DNA from: Flavobacteriaceae bacterium UBA3339
GTDB lineage: Bacteria; Bacteroidota; Bacteroidia; Flavobacteriales; Flavobacteriaceae
DNA length: 64,000 bases
NCBI GenBank assembly: GCA_002360925.1
Contig: DERN01000003.1
Coordinates: 1 to 64,000 of the forward strand
Direction: 5' to 3'
The translations under genes were made by a program, and so were the position numbers. Shown piece by piece: positions 1 through 9,722 of this stretch (the first letter of the stretch is position 1; each line of letters opens with the position of its first letter). Under the pieces are notes generated by a model that did no database searches, had not been told where the DNA came from, and worked only from the letters and a program-made list of their open reading frames with translations.

Positions 1-637
1 GATGCGCATCGGTATTGGTCGAAGCTAAAAAATATTCCCCAGTATACTGATCCGCAATATTTGATGGTGCAGAAATACCTGCTAAACGATAATAACCCGA
101 TTTACCGATAGGATACGTAAAACGATCGTTACCCGTTTTTTGAACCTCTCCTTCTACATAGCTTTTATCGCTGGTATTGGTATGCGTTGCTCCTTTTAAA
201 AAGATAAAAGCTCCGCCTTGCGCTTTATCCATCCAAACTACTCCGTTGCTTAAATCTGCAGTTCCTTGTACCGAAATATCGTTGGTTAGATGAAAAGCAC
301 GTTCTGAACGGCTTTTATTGAAAAGTGCATTGTAAAAACTGCTAGGAGAAGCTCCGCCAATCTTCTGCATATCCGTCATCGCGCCCTCAAAAACTACATA
401 ACCGGTACGACTGTTCGTTGTATAACTAAACAAACCTTCGTTTTGGTAATCCCCGTAAAAATGAAACTCTCCATCGTTTAAAACATTACCCGAAGCGTTG
501 TTTGTAAAGTCGAAATACGTAGAAACTTTGGTTCCGGATGTAGTAGAAAGCAAACCTTGATTAATCATCGCATGGTCTTGAGCCTGACTAACAAGCCCAA
601 GAAAAAATGCGATTATTGTTGTATATTGTTTTTTCAT
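1..637 (-). CDS. Secreted surface protein, C-terminus cut by window edge
   Basis: This is the N-terminal 212 codons of a gene that runs off the left edge. It begins with a signal peptide (MKKQYTTIIAFFLGLVSQAQ) and continues as a Gly/Asn/Ser/Thr-rich sequence of short beta-strand-like segments, of the kind seen in exported Bacteroidota surface proteins. The start at 637 is supported by the signal peptide and by its position 17 bp after the stop of the upstream gene (655-3930), so it is probably the last visible gene of the operon that starts near 9472. The missing C-terminus could hold a type IX secretion sorting domain; that cannot be seen here. Function unknown. Confidence 0.75.
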   Translation of the reverse strand, partial: MKKQYTTIIAFFLGLVSQAQDHAMINQGLLSTTSGTKVSTYFDFTNNASGNVLNDGEFHFYGDYQNEGLFSYTTNSRTGYVVFEGAMTDMQKIGGASPSSFYNALFNKSRSERAFHLTNDISVQGTADLSNGVVWMDKAQGGAFIFLKGATHTNTSDKSYVEGEVQKTGNDRFTYPIGKSGYYRLAGISAPSNIADQYTGEYFLASTNTDAH

Positions 638-654
638 AATACTTACTATTAAGG

Positions 655-3600
655 TTAACGTTTAAGTGGCGTATAAATCATCGGATTTACAGGCATTTGA
701 CAACCTTTTACCGTTAGTGTCATTTCATTAGAAACTGAAGAACAATTGTTTGTGTTAGTTAATTTGACTCTAAACTTAGTTCCGTTTAATGTTGCTGGTG
801 CTTTTGTAATCTTTAACTGATTAGCTACAATAGCTACACCTGCTAATTGCGTATTTACGACAACCCACGTTGCTCCATTGTAATATTCCCAAGTTGCCGT
901 AGCCCCGTTTGCGTTTATAGTAGATACATAATCAGCAAACGTACATAACTCTACATTTTCTAAAACTAAAGCTGTTGGTGCTGCATTGATGGTAATGGTA
1001 AACGATTTTTTAGGACCAAAACACGTTGTGCTACCATTAGTTGTCCCTTCTGCAACCCAATACGTATGAACACCTGCTGTTGTTGGCGCTGGTTCACCTG
1101 TCATTTGTGTTGTATCGGTTTGATTTTGAAAATAAAACAATTGATACGCTGCGTTTGACGGTTGATTATTCAATACAATAGATTCACCTTGACATACGGT
1201 AACATTCGTTGTAGTTGGCTGTGTAGTGATTACATCTATCTGTGTAGCTAATTTTAAATAACATGAAATCGGAGCCCCAGACAATACTGCACGGTAATTA
1301 ATTACTGTTCCATTTGCATTTACTGCAAAATCACCTATTACCTCTACACCTCCATCAGTATAAAACTTAGTACCTATTGGGTAAACGCTTGTTATTTCTG
1401 TTCTTGGAATTACATTACCCGCAACAGAACAAAAACGTTTAAACATACGCACTTCGTTTACAACAGGATTATTTGCACTACAGTTATCTAAAAACGTTGG
1501 CAATGGCTTAATTTCCATATTTAAACCTCCATAAATAGGTGAATTGTTACAATCGGCATTATAACCTGTGATTAAAACTTGCTCAAAATTTGCTCCTGAA
1601 TTTACCCCTTTACCTGTAATTTTCCCCTCAACTTCTGGCAATAGAATACAATTGTCTTTGCTTGCTTGTAATATCACACAATTATCGGTTACTTTTAGTT
1701 TGTAAGTTAGTGTAGCCATTGGTACTTTATTACCATTTACTAAATTTTGTGTTGGTACATTACCTAATTTCCATTCTAAAATCCCACCTAATGAAGCTGC
1801 AGGAATTGCATTAGAACCACCTGTAGGATTAATCCAAGTAGGTGTATTAAAACTATAACTTGCAGTTGCACCACTTGCTGTTTGTGAATTTGTATTTACC
1901 GATGTACTTACTAATTGCATACCTGCTGGTATGGTAATTTGCAAGTTTCCGTTTGAAATGGCATCCGAACCGTAATTGAAAATATCGGCAGTAAGCGTTA
2001 CCTCGTCATTTGGTTGTAAATTATTAATATCTACACCTGCTGTTGGTGTTATTTGTGCCAAAACTTCTGTTTCGGGTACATAGGCATCAACCGCAAATAC
2101 TACATTATAAATTACATAAGTATCTCTATTCCCACTTGAAGATGTTCCATCACTACCATACCTAAATTTTGTACTTGTTTGTCCATTTCCGATAATACTA
2201 TTATTTGGATTAGGCACATCAAATTTTGCAATGTCTATTCCTGTATTGTTTACCAAACTTGGATTACGTACACCATCTACCTGTATAGATGAATTAAAAA
2301 AGTTATTCGTTGAGTTACCACTATGAGATAAGTACGTCCAGTTAGTAGATGTTCCTGTCTGAATCCTAAAATTATCCCCTTCAATACTTCTATCTCCTTC
2401 ACCTGCCATCATTCCCATAGTTATATTAACAGAACCGCCTTGCGCTGCTTGGAAACCAGTAAGAGAAAACTCTTCGTAATTATTACCTTGCATGTACGCA
2501 TATCCATCAAAAACAGTTATATCGCGCCATTTCATTGTTGGGTTAGCATAAACAACCACTAAACCCCAACCACCATAATATCCTGTTGAACCAGAATCAT
2601 CACCAGCAGTTGTAGCTAAATCGGCAACAAAATAATTACCTCCTTTATTGGTGCGTACATATTCAGTAACATCGGCATAAGCTGCATAAATATCATTATA
2701 ATTACCATTAGGATATTGAATATCGCTTGTGTTTGCTATAATGGTTTGATAGGTACCATTTTCTTTTTTAAACTTAATAACATTCTTAGTTAACGTACCA
2801 TTATAATTAGTAGTTCCTATGCTTGTTTTAGGCCCTTGAATGGTTACATAATTATTATTAACATTAGTAAAATCAGTTACATTGTAAACAGCTTGACCAT
2901 AATTTCCGTAAGCTCCATTATCCCAATTAGACCAACCGGACCAACTAGACCAATTTCTCCAACTACCATTACTTCTTTTTGTTCGTGTTCTTGTTTGCGT
3001 TCTTGTTTCTACCCTATCTCTTGAAGCCGAACTCATAAAATAAGAAGCTACAACACTTATAGTATATTGCACTCCATTATAAGTATAAGTTATAGGTGTA
3101 GCTAAAGTATATACTTTTATCCCACTGATTACAGTAGTTTGTGTACGTGTTCTAGTTTCTATTCTAGTTTCTGTTTCTGTATTTCCATTATCTGAAAGAG
3201 CAGAAGTTGTATTAGAAGTTGTACCAGAAGTACTTTCAGAACTGTTTGAAGAAGTATTGTCTGTTATCGTTGCCGCAACTAATGTTGAGGCAGACCATGT
3301 ACCATTATTTACACGTTCGCGTTTGTTAATAGTACCATCGTTGTTTATGGTAAATTCAAAATCTTTATTACCAATCTTAACCAATTGTACAGCATAATAA
3401 TTATTGTTTGTACCATTTCTGTTAATAGTAACGGTAGTCGCATCTAAATTATTGGTTCCGTTATGCGTGTGGTTTAAGGTTTGTGTTGTAGTTGTTCCAG
3501 CAGTTTGTACTGTTCCTGAAACATTAAAACTCATATTACCTGTGTTGGCACGCCCCGACCAATATAAACCTGCATACACAATTTCGGTACACGCATCGTT

Positions 3601-3930
3601 TGTAATGTCTAAAAACGATGATGATGAATTGATGGTAGTACCATCTAAATCAATGTCTACATAAGACATATCGGTATTATTAGAACCATTGTCTGTATAA
3701 TTTGTCAACATTAGGTTGGTATTACCTGCCATTTTAAAATCGCCACGCAGGTTATAAATTTTACCACCACTTCCTGGTTTTATATAATCAGTTTGGGCAT
3801 GTGTAGAAGTACGTTGGGTAAACGCTTTCACAACCTCTTGAGCTGTTGCATTTGTACTTAGTACCAACAATAAAAGGGTACTCAGAACGGTGCTATATAA
3901 CCATCGCATATTTGAGTATGTATTTTTCAT
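655..3930 (-). CDS. Large secreted surface protein (1091 aa)
   Basis: A signal peptide (residues about 1-31, ending TNATAQ) is followed by a long Asn/Thr/Ser-rich exported protein. A segment near residue 115 (ACTEIVYAGLYWSGRAN) is typical of large Bacteroidota secreted proteins, and residues about 640-760 look like a DUF11/Ig-like repeat. Residues about 205-345 are a low-complexity insertion with Arg/Thr/Glu-rich repeats (ETRIETRTRTQTT) and a Trp/Ser-rich stretch (NGSWRNWSSWSGWSNW). The C-terminus has further Ig-like, Cys-containing modules and ends PMIYTPLKR, with no clear sorting domain. It lies 12 bp downstream of 3943-4422 in the same operon. Probably a cell-surface or matrix protein; exact role unknown. 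Confidence 0.75.
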   Translation of the reverse strand: MKNTYSNMRWLYSTVLSTLLLLVLSTNATAQEVVKAFTQRTSTHAQTDYIKPGSGGKIYNLRGDFKMAGNTNLMLTNYTDNGSNNTDMSYVDIDLDGTTINSSSSFLDITNDACTEIVYAGLYWSGRANTGNMSFNVSGTVQTAGTTTTQTLNHTHNGTNNLDATTVTINRNGTNNNYYAVQLVKIGNKDFEFTINNDGTINKRERVNNGTWSASTLVAATITDNTSSNSSESTSGTTSNTTSALSDNGNTETETRIETRTRTQTTVISGIKVYTLATPITYTYNGVQYTISVVASYFMSSASRDRVETRTQTRTRTKRSNGSWRNWSSWSGWSNWDNGAYGNYGQAVYNVTDFTNVNNNYVTIQGPKTSIGTTNYNGTLTKNVIKFKKENGTYQTIIANTSDIQYPNGNYNDIYAAYADVTEYVRTNKGGNYFVADLATTAGDDSGSTGYYGGWGLVVVYANPTMKWRDITVFDGYAYMQGNNYEEFSLTGFQAAQGGSVNITMGMMAGEGDRSIEGDNFRIQTGTSTNWTYLSHSGNSTNNFFNSSIQVDGVRNPSLVNNTGIDIAKFDVPNPNNSIIGNGQTSTKFRYGSDGTSSSGNRDTYVIYNVVFAVDAYVPETEVLAQITPTAGVDINNLQPNDEVTLTADIFNYGSDAISNGNLQITIPAGMQLVSTSVNTNSQTASGATASYSFNTPTWINPTGGSNAIPAASLGGILEWKLGNVPTQNLVNGNKVPMATLTYKLKVTDNCVILQASKDNCILLPEVEGKITGKGVNSGANFEQVLITGYNADCNNSPIYGGLNMEIKPLPTFLDNCSANNPVVNEVRMFKRFCSVAGNVIPRTEITSVYPIGTKFYTDGGVEVIGDFAVNANGTVINYRAVLSGAPISCYLKLATQIDVITTQPTTTNVTVCQGESIVLNNQPSNAAYQLFYFQNQTDTTQMTGEPAPTTAGVHTYWVAEGTTNGSTTCFGPKKSFTITINAAPTALVLENVELCTFADYVSTINANGATATWEYYNGATWVVVNTQLAGVAIVANQLKITKAPATLNGTKFRVKLTNTNNCSSVSNEMTLTVKGCQMPVNPMIYTPLKR

Positions 3931-3942
3931 ATTTTATTGTTT

Positions 3943-4422
3943 TTACATTAATACTTCTTTTTTGTACACAATAACAACATTTGCAGGTATTTGTACGTTT
4001 TGCAACAAACTTTGGACAAATGCCGTGGTTAATGTTTCGTTTGATTCTACAACAAAATATTGTAATGCGCTAAACAGTGTTAAATCTAAAGCCGAAATAA
4101 CTTGGCTGTTCGTTTTTATGTCAGATAAAACAATTGCTTTTACCTTAGTATAGTCTGCCGCAAAATCTTGTAAAACTTTATTGCTGATAGCTTCGCTACC
4201 TACTGCCTGAATTAATTTGATACCTTGATTATCATCTCCTAATTGTTTTGATGAAAAACCAGCTTGTAACAACAACCTATTCTGATTTCCGATTAACAAG
4301 GTTTCTAATTGGCTTTGTACTTGCGTACCAACATTTTGATAATTTACAATATTTGCATTATTTTGCGCATGAATTGTAAAGCACAACCCAAACGCTAATA
4401 GTAGGGTGTATAAAGTTTTCAT
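3943..4422 (-). CDS. Secreted protein of unknown function (159 aa)
   Basis: A cleavable signal peptide (about residues 1-19, ending CFTIHAQ) precedes a mainly helical 140-residue domain rich in Gln, Asn and Leu. I do not recognise the family. The gene sits between two large surface-protein genes, with gaps of 4 bp on the upstream side and 12 bp on the downstream side, so it is almost certainly co-transcribed with them and may be an accessory of the surface structure they build. No catalytic motif and only one Cys (in the signal peptide) are visible. Confidence 0.7.
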   Translation of the reverse strand: MKTLYTLLLAFGLCFTIHAQNNANIVNYQNVGTQVQSQLETLLIGNQNRLLLQAGFSSKQLGDDNQGIKLIQAVGSEAISNKVLQDFAADYTKVKAIVLSDIKTNSQVISALDLTLFSALQYFVVESNETLTTAFVQSLLQNVQIPANVVIVYKKEVLM

Positions 4423-4426
4423 ACGC

Positions 4427-6181
4427 TTATGGTTTTGGTGTTGTTCTTACTTTAAATACTACGTTTACAAATGATAAATTTGTTGGTGCACCAATTACAT
4501 TATAGGTCATATTTCCATTAACATCGATAACAATATTGTTAATAACGGTATTATCATAATAAGTTACATAGAAATCTAACTCTTTAGCTGTCAAGGTTGG
4601 TATCCCCCCTGCTTCGGCACTTGAACTACTTACTAAAGGAGAAGTAAATTGACTTGTATAAGTTGCATACAAGTTTACCGATCCTGTTGCAGCCGATGTA
4701 TCAATTAATACCGATGGCATATAAAAGAACTTAGGCATAGCATTTTTAACAGCTACTTCATAAGTTATTGTATCGGTTGTTGTATTGGTTGTAGGTGTAA
4801 CCACCACGTTACTTGCCGCCGCTGTAACCACTGCTTTGCTATTGGTGTCGATTCCATTTAGTACAATTGGGTCTCCTCCACGTTCTAACGTTAGTGTTTT
4901 GGTTGTTTCATTGTACGTTAGTTTTTGCTCGTCTTTATTATCTAAATACTTAGCTAAATCAACATCATTACCATTTGAAATACTTAACGTATTACCTGTT
5001 AATGATAATTGTTGCTCGTCGGTATTAGTGTCAACAGCCAACGCTGATAAATCAACTGTTTTAGTATTACCTCTTTCTAATGAAACAGAAAGTACATTTG
5101 CTGTAAAAGATAAATCTGTAATAGTTTGATTATCGGTATTATCTAAATACTTCGATAAATCAACATCAGGTGTACTACGGTCTAACTTTAACATATTACC
5201 ATCTAATGATAATTGTTGAGCATCTGTATTGGTGTCTACAACTGTAACATTTAATTTACCATCGGTATCAATACTCATTCCTGTCCCAGGCATTACAACA
5301 CCTAAAGTAGTACTTGTGGCTTTGTTAACACCAATTTTGTAATCTCTTGTATTAATAACATCTCCTGGTAAACCTGTTGTTTGTGATTGATCTACGGTAA
5401 CATACGTTTGGTCTGTTTTTGAAGAAACAGTTGTTGTAGTATTCGTATCTACTGTACCATCAGGAAAATCTACACTAATAACTCCGTCTGTATCTACATT
5501 TATATTTGAGCCAATTTGTACAACACCCAATTGTGTATTAGATGCTTTATCTACAGTGATGCTTACGTCTTTTAACGTTACACCCGCCACAGAAGCTGCA
5601 TTATTAACTTTTACCGGACTTGTTGCCGAAATTGTTTTGGCATCGCTGATATCGCTTCCTGTTAAAGTAGAAGGTGTCCATGTTCCCGAAACTTCTTTTA
5701 AAACTTGTCCTATTGTAGGTCCTGTAGCACTTACAGGAACATTTTGAATTTTGACCACTTTATTTGTAAGAACATCACCTGTTACATCGCCCGCTAAATT
5801 TTTCACGTTTACGACATACGGATCACTTGCTGTACCGGTACCTGTAACTGTGGTGTTGGTACCATCGCTTAAAACAGAAGCACGAATTGGGTGCCATTCA
5901 CCTGCGGAATAGTAATAAAAACCTTCGGGTACATTTGGTACCGTTGTTTTGTTATAAACCAATAAACCTTGTGCAATAGGCGTTGCTGTTACAGGGGCTT
6001 TTATTGCGTTTGCTTCCCATGTTAAATCCATTCTTGGAATTAACAAACCTTTGTTTGTAGAAGAAATATCAACCGCTGCCGACTTGTCTGGTGTATTGGT
6101 TCCGAATCCTTGTTGGGCAAATACACTTCCGGTACTTGCCATTAACAGGATTAAACTTATATTTAAAACTCTTTTTTTCAT
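4427..6181 (-). CDS. Repetitive secreted fibre-like protein, paralogue 3 (584 aa)
   Basis: A signal peptide (residues 1-23, ending GSVFAQ) is followed by an N-terminal module with GFGTNTPDKSAAVDI and GLLIPRMDL, shared with the next two genes upstream. A GFYYYSAGEWHPI segment then leads into a long stalk of Asp/Thr/Asn-rich beta repeats (DTNT-DAQQLSL-GN-L / DVDLSKYLDN units at about 315-350 and 385-415) resembling phage tail-fibre architecture. The C-terminal ~110 residues form a separate domain unlike those of the two paralogues. It lies 21 bp from 6203-7717 and 4 bp from 3943-4422. Probably an adhesin or surface fibre; ligand unknown. Confidence 0.75.
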   Translation of the reverse strand: MKKRVLNISLILLMASTGSVFAQQGFGTNTPDKSAAVDISSTNKGLLIPRMDLTWEANAIKAPVTATPIAQGLLVYNKTTVPNVPEGFYYYSAGEWHPIRASVLSDGTNTTVTGTGTASDPYVVNVKNLAGDVTGDVLTNKVVKIQNVPVSATGPTIGQVLKEVSGTWTPSTLTGSDISDAKTISATSPVKVNNAASVAGVTLKDVSITVDKASNTQLGVVQIGSNINVDTDGVISVDFPDGTVDTNTTTTVSSKTDQTYVTVDQSQTTGLPGDVINTRDYKIGVNKATSTTLGVVMPGTGMSIDTDGKLNVTVVDTNTDAQQLSLDGNMLKLDRSTPDVDLSKYLDNTDNQTITDLSFTANVLSVSLERGNTKTVDLSALAVDTNTDEQQLSLTGNTLSISNGNDVDLAKYLDNKDEQKLTYNETTKTLTLERGGDPIVLNGIDTNSKAVVTAAASNVVVTPTTNTTTDTITYEVAVKNAMPKFFYMPSVLIDTSAATGSVNLYATYTSQFTSPLVSSSSAEAGGIPTLTAKELDFYVTYYDNTVINNIVIDVNGNMTYNVIGAPTNLSFVNVVFKVRTTPKP

Positions 6182-6202
6182 GATTTTTAAAGTTTTTGGT
6201 TC

Positions 6203-7717
6203 TTAATTACGTCCAACGATAACCCAGTCAGTTCCGTTTGATTTTACAATCCACCCTTGGTAAGGCATAGAACCGTAAGTATCTAAAAGGTTCAAATATC
6301 CTGTGTGGGTATCTGTTGTATTTGCAATTTTAATGCTGATGGTTTGTCCTTTTGCCTTTGATGCATCAGGGAATACCATTGTTTGATCTGCGTTTGCTAA
6401 GGTTACATTGATTACTACTTCTGGTACATAAAACGAATATCCTGCGTTATTTGCAACAACTACGTCTGTTCCTGTTACAAGTCGATTTACCCACGTTGTT
6501 GTTTCTGCCCCGGCAGCACCTGTTGTTGTTAAAACCTGTCCTTCTGTACCTGGTTTAATTTCTATGCTAACGTCTTTTAATGCAGCTGTTGCTCCATCTG
6601 TAGAAACAGTTAATGTATTAGAAGTAATTGCTTTACCAGCCGTTATATCTCCTGTTGTTAAAGTAGATGGCGTCCATGTTCCAGAAACTGCTTTTAATAC
6701 TTGACCTTCTGTTGGAGGTGTTGCATTAACTGGTACATTTTGAATTTTTACTACTTTAGTAGCATTTAAAGGACCTGTTACATCACCTGTTAATTCTGTA
6801 TTTGTTAAATCAACCGACAATTCACCTGTTGCATTAATATTAACCGTTGGATCTTCAGCAGCTTGTTTAACTACCCCAAGGTTTGTTCCATTTGCAACAT
6901 TTACTCCAATTTTGTAATCTATTGTTTTATATGGAGCTACTCCTGATTCTGTTTGTGCAATCGTTACGTAATCTTGATCTTTTGAAACTGTTGTAGTGGT
7001 ATTGGTATCAACTGTCATTTGAGGGAAATCTACATTAATAGTTCCGTCTGTTTCAACTGTTAATCCTTCACCAATTTTTACAACTCCTAAATCGTCTTTT
7101 GTAGCGATATCTGCATTAACAGTATATTTAATGTTATCAGCATTTGTTGCATCTGTAGTAACACTTACAGCAGTTCCTTCTAAAACTTCATATTTAATTT
7201 GTCCTGCTTGAATAGTTGGTTTTAAATCAACATTCTTAGTTCCTCCATTTTCTAAGGCAATGGTCAATTTATGATCTGTTCCAATTTCAAATGTTTGAAT
7301 TTGTTGCTTGTCAATATCCGTTAAAAGAACTTTTACTTCTCCTCCGTCTGAATCTGTTAAAACCAATTCAGTCCCAACAACTTTTAATGAAGCGTTTTTA
7401 GTGTTTAAATCGGTAGAACCTGTTGTAAAAGGTTCCCACTTTGATCCATTCCAATAATAAAAGCCTTCTCCTATTGTAGTATTGGTGTTATAAACTAATA
7501 ACGATTTTGGCATATCTCCTTGAGCTACCATTATAGGAGCTGAACTGTTTAACGCCTCAATATTAATACGTGGGATTAACAAACCTTTATTGTTCGATTT
7601 AATTTCTACTGCTGAAGATTTATCTGGTTTATTGGTTCCAAATCCTTGTTGTGCTATTGCGTTAGAAGTTGCTAACATAGCAAATGCGAATCCGATTGTA
7701 TATGTAATTTTTTTCAT
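6203..7717 (-). CDS. Repetitive secreted fibre-like protein, paralogue 2 (504 aa)
   Basis: A signal peptide (residues 1-23, ending SNAIAQ) precedes the same N-terminal module as its neighbours (GFGTNKPDKSSAVEI, then GLLIPRINI, then EGFYYWNGSKWEPF). The middle carries stalk repeats in common with 4427-6181, including a block beginning DGTINVDFPQ and another with VVKIQNVPVNATPP and VLKAVSGTWTPSTL, evidence of duplication or gene conversion between the two. The C-terminal ~80 residues (SMPYQGWIVKSNGTDWVIV) match the end of 7763-9472. Probably a surface fibre or adhesin; receptor unknown. Confidence 0.75.
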   Translation of the reverse strand: MKKITYTIGFAFAMLATSNAIAQQGFGTNKPDKSSAVEIKSNNKGLLIPRINIEALNSSAPIMVAQGDMPKSLLVYNTNTTIGEGFYYWNGSKWEPFTTGSTDLNTKNASLKVVGTELVLTDSDGGEVKVLLTDIDKQQIQTFEIGTDHKLTIALENGGTKNVDLKPTIQAGQIKYEVLEGTAVSVTTDATNADNIKYTVNADIATKDDLGVVKIGEGLTVETDGTINVDFPQMTVDTNTTTTVSKDQDYVTIAQTESGVAPYKTIDYKIGVNVANGTNLGVVKQAAEDPTVNINATGELSVDLTNTELTGDVTGPLNATKVVKIQNVPVNATPPTEGQVLKAVSGTWTPSTLTTGDITAGKAITSNTLTVSTDGATAALKDVSIEIKPGTEGQVLTTTGAAGAETTTWVNRLVTGTDVVVANNAGYSFYVPEVVINVTLANADQTMVFPDASKAKGQTISIKIANTTDTHTGYLNLLDTYGSMPYQGWIVKSNGTDWVIVGRN

Positions 7718-7762
7718 GATTGTTTATCTATTTTGTGAATGTTTTTTTTTAAGATTTTATTT

Positions 7763-9472
7763 TTAGAATTTGTTTACGATTTTCCAGTTAGTACCATCGC
7801 TCATAAAATCCCAACCTGAATAAGGTAATGAAGTGTATAAGTCGCTTTCTCCATCAATTGTTCCTCCTGCCGAAACTACATTTACATAAGTATCGTTTGC
7901 TGCATCACTTTTTTTAATTGTTAACTTTCTACCTTTTGCACCTAATGCATTTGGAAGCGTAATGGTAATGTCAGAAGTTGCATTTCCTAAAACCACAACA
8001 TCTTCTGGAGTAATTGGATAATTAGCACTTACCTCAACAATATTATTTAAAGCAGATGCCGATGTACTTAACTCTCCTGCGGTGTTAATAAATACAGTTG
8101 GGTTTGTGGCTGCTTGTTTTACAACACCTAGATTCGAAGCATTTGCTACCCCCACATTTACTTTATATTTTTGTAAATCTGTAGTACTTGTTGCATCTAA
8201 AACTGCAGTTGTATTTAAACCATTTACAACTTCGTACTTAACTTGTGCTGTTTGAACATTATTTTTTGTTAATAATGCTCCATGATCAGTTCCTGTAGTG
8301 ATTAAATTTCCATCGTTAGCACTAACTACTTTTGCATTTTGTGTTTCTCCGGTTTCTGATAAATAATGAATACCTGAAGCGTCTTGTGTTAATACTGTAA
8401 TAGATTCATTAATTGTTACAGGAACGCCTTGTTCATTTGTGTATACACCGATAGCATGACCAATGTCTCTTGAATTTGTAAGTGTAGTAATTACTTGTGT
8501 TACGTTTAATTTACCATCTGCGCCAACTGTCATACCTTCGCCAGGCATTACAACTCCTAATGTATTAGCAGTTGCAGTTGCAACACTAACATTATAAGGC
8601 GTAGCAACAGATCCGTTTCCTGTTACGGTAACATTGGTTCCTGCAGTTACTTTTGTAGTATTTACTAACGAAGATAGATTAACCGTTTTTGTGTTTCCTT
8701 CAGAATCTGTTAGCGTTAAAACATAATCATCACCTAAAACCAAACTTGTATTGGTTGTATTGGTATCATCTAATAAGGATGACAAATCTACATCAATGGT
8801 ATTTCCATCTGAATCAACTAAAACTAGATGGTTATTAACCGGATTTAAGGTTAAATTATTTATAATAGTGTTTTTATCAACCGCTAATGAAGATAAATCG
8901 GCTGAAAGAACATTATTTGCCGAATCGGTTAATTTTAATTGATTTTGATTATCAAGAACTAAACTTAGGTTTGTTGTATTAGTATCTAAACCAGCTAAAT
9001 CTACACTATACGCATCTCCGTCAGTATCTGTAATTGTTAAAACAGTTCCGTTTAAAACAATTGTACTATTTTTTGTATTGTTTAATGTAAAATCATGCGA
9101 AATCCCATGTTCATCAACATAGGTTAAAACATTTGTAGTTTGATTGTAGGTAACAACTGTTAATACATCATTCGAAACATCGGCCGGTGTTAACATTCTT
9201 CTCCATTCTCCGTCGTACCAGTAATAATATCCCGGAGATACACCTTCAGCATTGGCTTTGTTGTAAACCAATAAAGATTCTACATTTCCGTTTGCAATGG
9301 TTGTAGCATCTGTTTTACTTTTTAATGATACTCTTGGAATTAAGATACCTTTATCTGAAGCTACTACATCTAATTGTGCAGACTTATTCGGATTTAAGGT
9401 TCCAACTCCGACCTGAGCGCTCGCTACCCACGTTCCCATAAGTAAAGCGACAGTTAGTAATTCTTTTTTCAT
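7763..9472 (-). CDS. Repetitive secreted fibre-like protein, paralogue 1 (569 aa)
   Basis: First gene of the surface-protein operon. It has a signal peptide (residues 1-20, ending WVASAQ), an N-terminal module (GVGTLNPNKSAQLDV, GILIPRVSL, PGYYYWYDGEWRR) and a stalk with four or five copies of a unit of the form DTNTTN-SLVL-(D/G)-LTDS-GN--(T/S)V(D/N)LSSL. The C-terminal GW-FMSDGTNWKIV motif is shared with 6203-7717. The 250-bp upstream gap holds a tandem 8-bp repeat and a terminator that separates the operon from the AraC genes. Likely a cell-surface fibre or adhesin; function inferred from architecture only. Confidence 0.75.
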   Translation of the reverse strand: MKKELLTVALLMGTWVASAQVGVGTLNPNKSAQLDVVASDKGILIPRVSLKSKTDATTIANGNVESLLVYNKANAEGVSPGYYYWYDGEWRRMLTPADVSNDVLTVVTYNQTTNVLTYVDEHGISHDFTLNNTKNSTIVLNGTVLTITDTDGDAYSVDLAGLDTNTTNLSLVLDNQNQLKLTDSANNVLSADLSSLAVDKNTIINNLTLNPVNNHLVLVDSDGNTIDVDLSSLLDDTNTTNTSLVLGDDYVLTLTDSEGNTKTVNLSSLVNTTKVTAGTNVTVTGNGSVATPYNVSVATATANTLGVVMPGEGMTVGADGKLNVTQVITTLTNSRDIGHAIGVYTNEQGVPVTINESITVLTQDASGIHYLSETGETQNAKVVSANDGNLITTGTDHGALLTKNNVQTAQVKYEVVNGLNTTAVLDATSTTDLQKYKVNVGVANASNLGVVKQAATNPTVFINTAGELSTSASALNNIVEVSANYPITPEDVVVLGNATSDITITLPNALGAKGRKLTIKKSDAANDTYVNVVSAGGTIDGESDLYTSLPYSGWDFMSDGTNWKIVNKF

Positions 9473-9589
9473 AATTGTTGGAATTAATTCATTAATTATT
9501 TCGATTCAATTAATTGTTCGATGTTATTTCGCACAATCATTTTCATGTCAAAATTGTTATAAAAAAATGCCAAATAAGTCCCAAAATCT

Positions 9590-9607
9590 TAGTAACTCGT
9601 AGTAACT
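9590..9607. promoter_or_regulatory. Tandem TAGTAACT repeat upstream of surface-protein operon
   Basis: Two identical 8-bp copies (TAGTAACT at 9590-9597 and 9600-9607) lie one helical turn apart, about 120 bp upstream of the first surface-protein gene. A 10-bp period fits a regulator that binds tandem half-sites on one face of DNA, as AraC- or LytTR-type proteins do. The binder is inferred only. I found no convincing TAnnTTTG box in this gap. Confidence 0.35.
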
Positions 9608-9693
9608 AATTTTATGAAACCTACTAAAAACCAATAAATTAAAACAACCTAATTATTTGAAACTGTTAAAAAATAACAAAAAAACAGTCACAA

Positions 9694-9721
9694 AAAAAGC
9701 ACCCTTTTTAGGGTGCTTTTT
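9694..9721 (-). terminator. Rho-independent terminator of the AraC-type gene pair
   Basis: An 11-bp stem (AAAAAGCACCC / GGGTGCTTTTT) with a 6-nt loop lies immediately after the stop of 9723-10802 and, read on the minus strand, is followed by a T run. It separates the regulator genes from the surface-protein operon downstream. Confidence 0.85.
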
Positions 9722-9722
9722 A

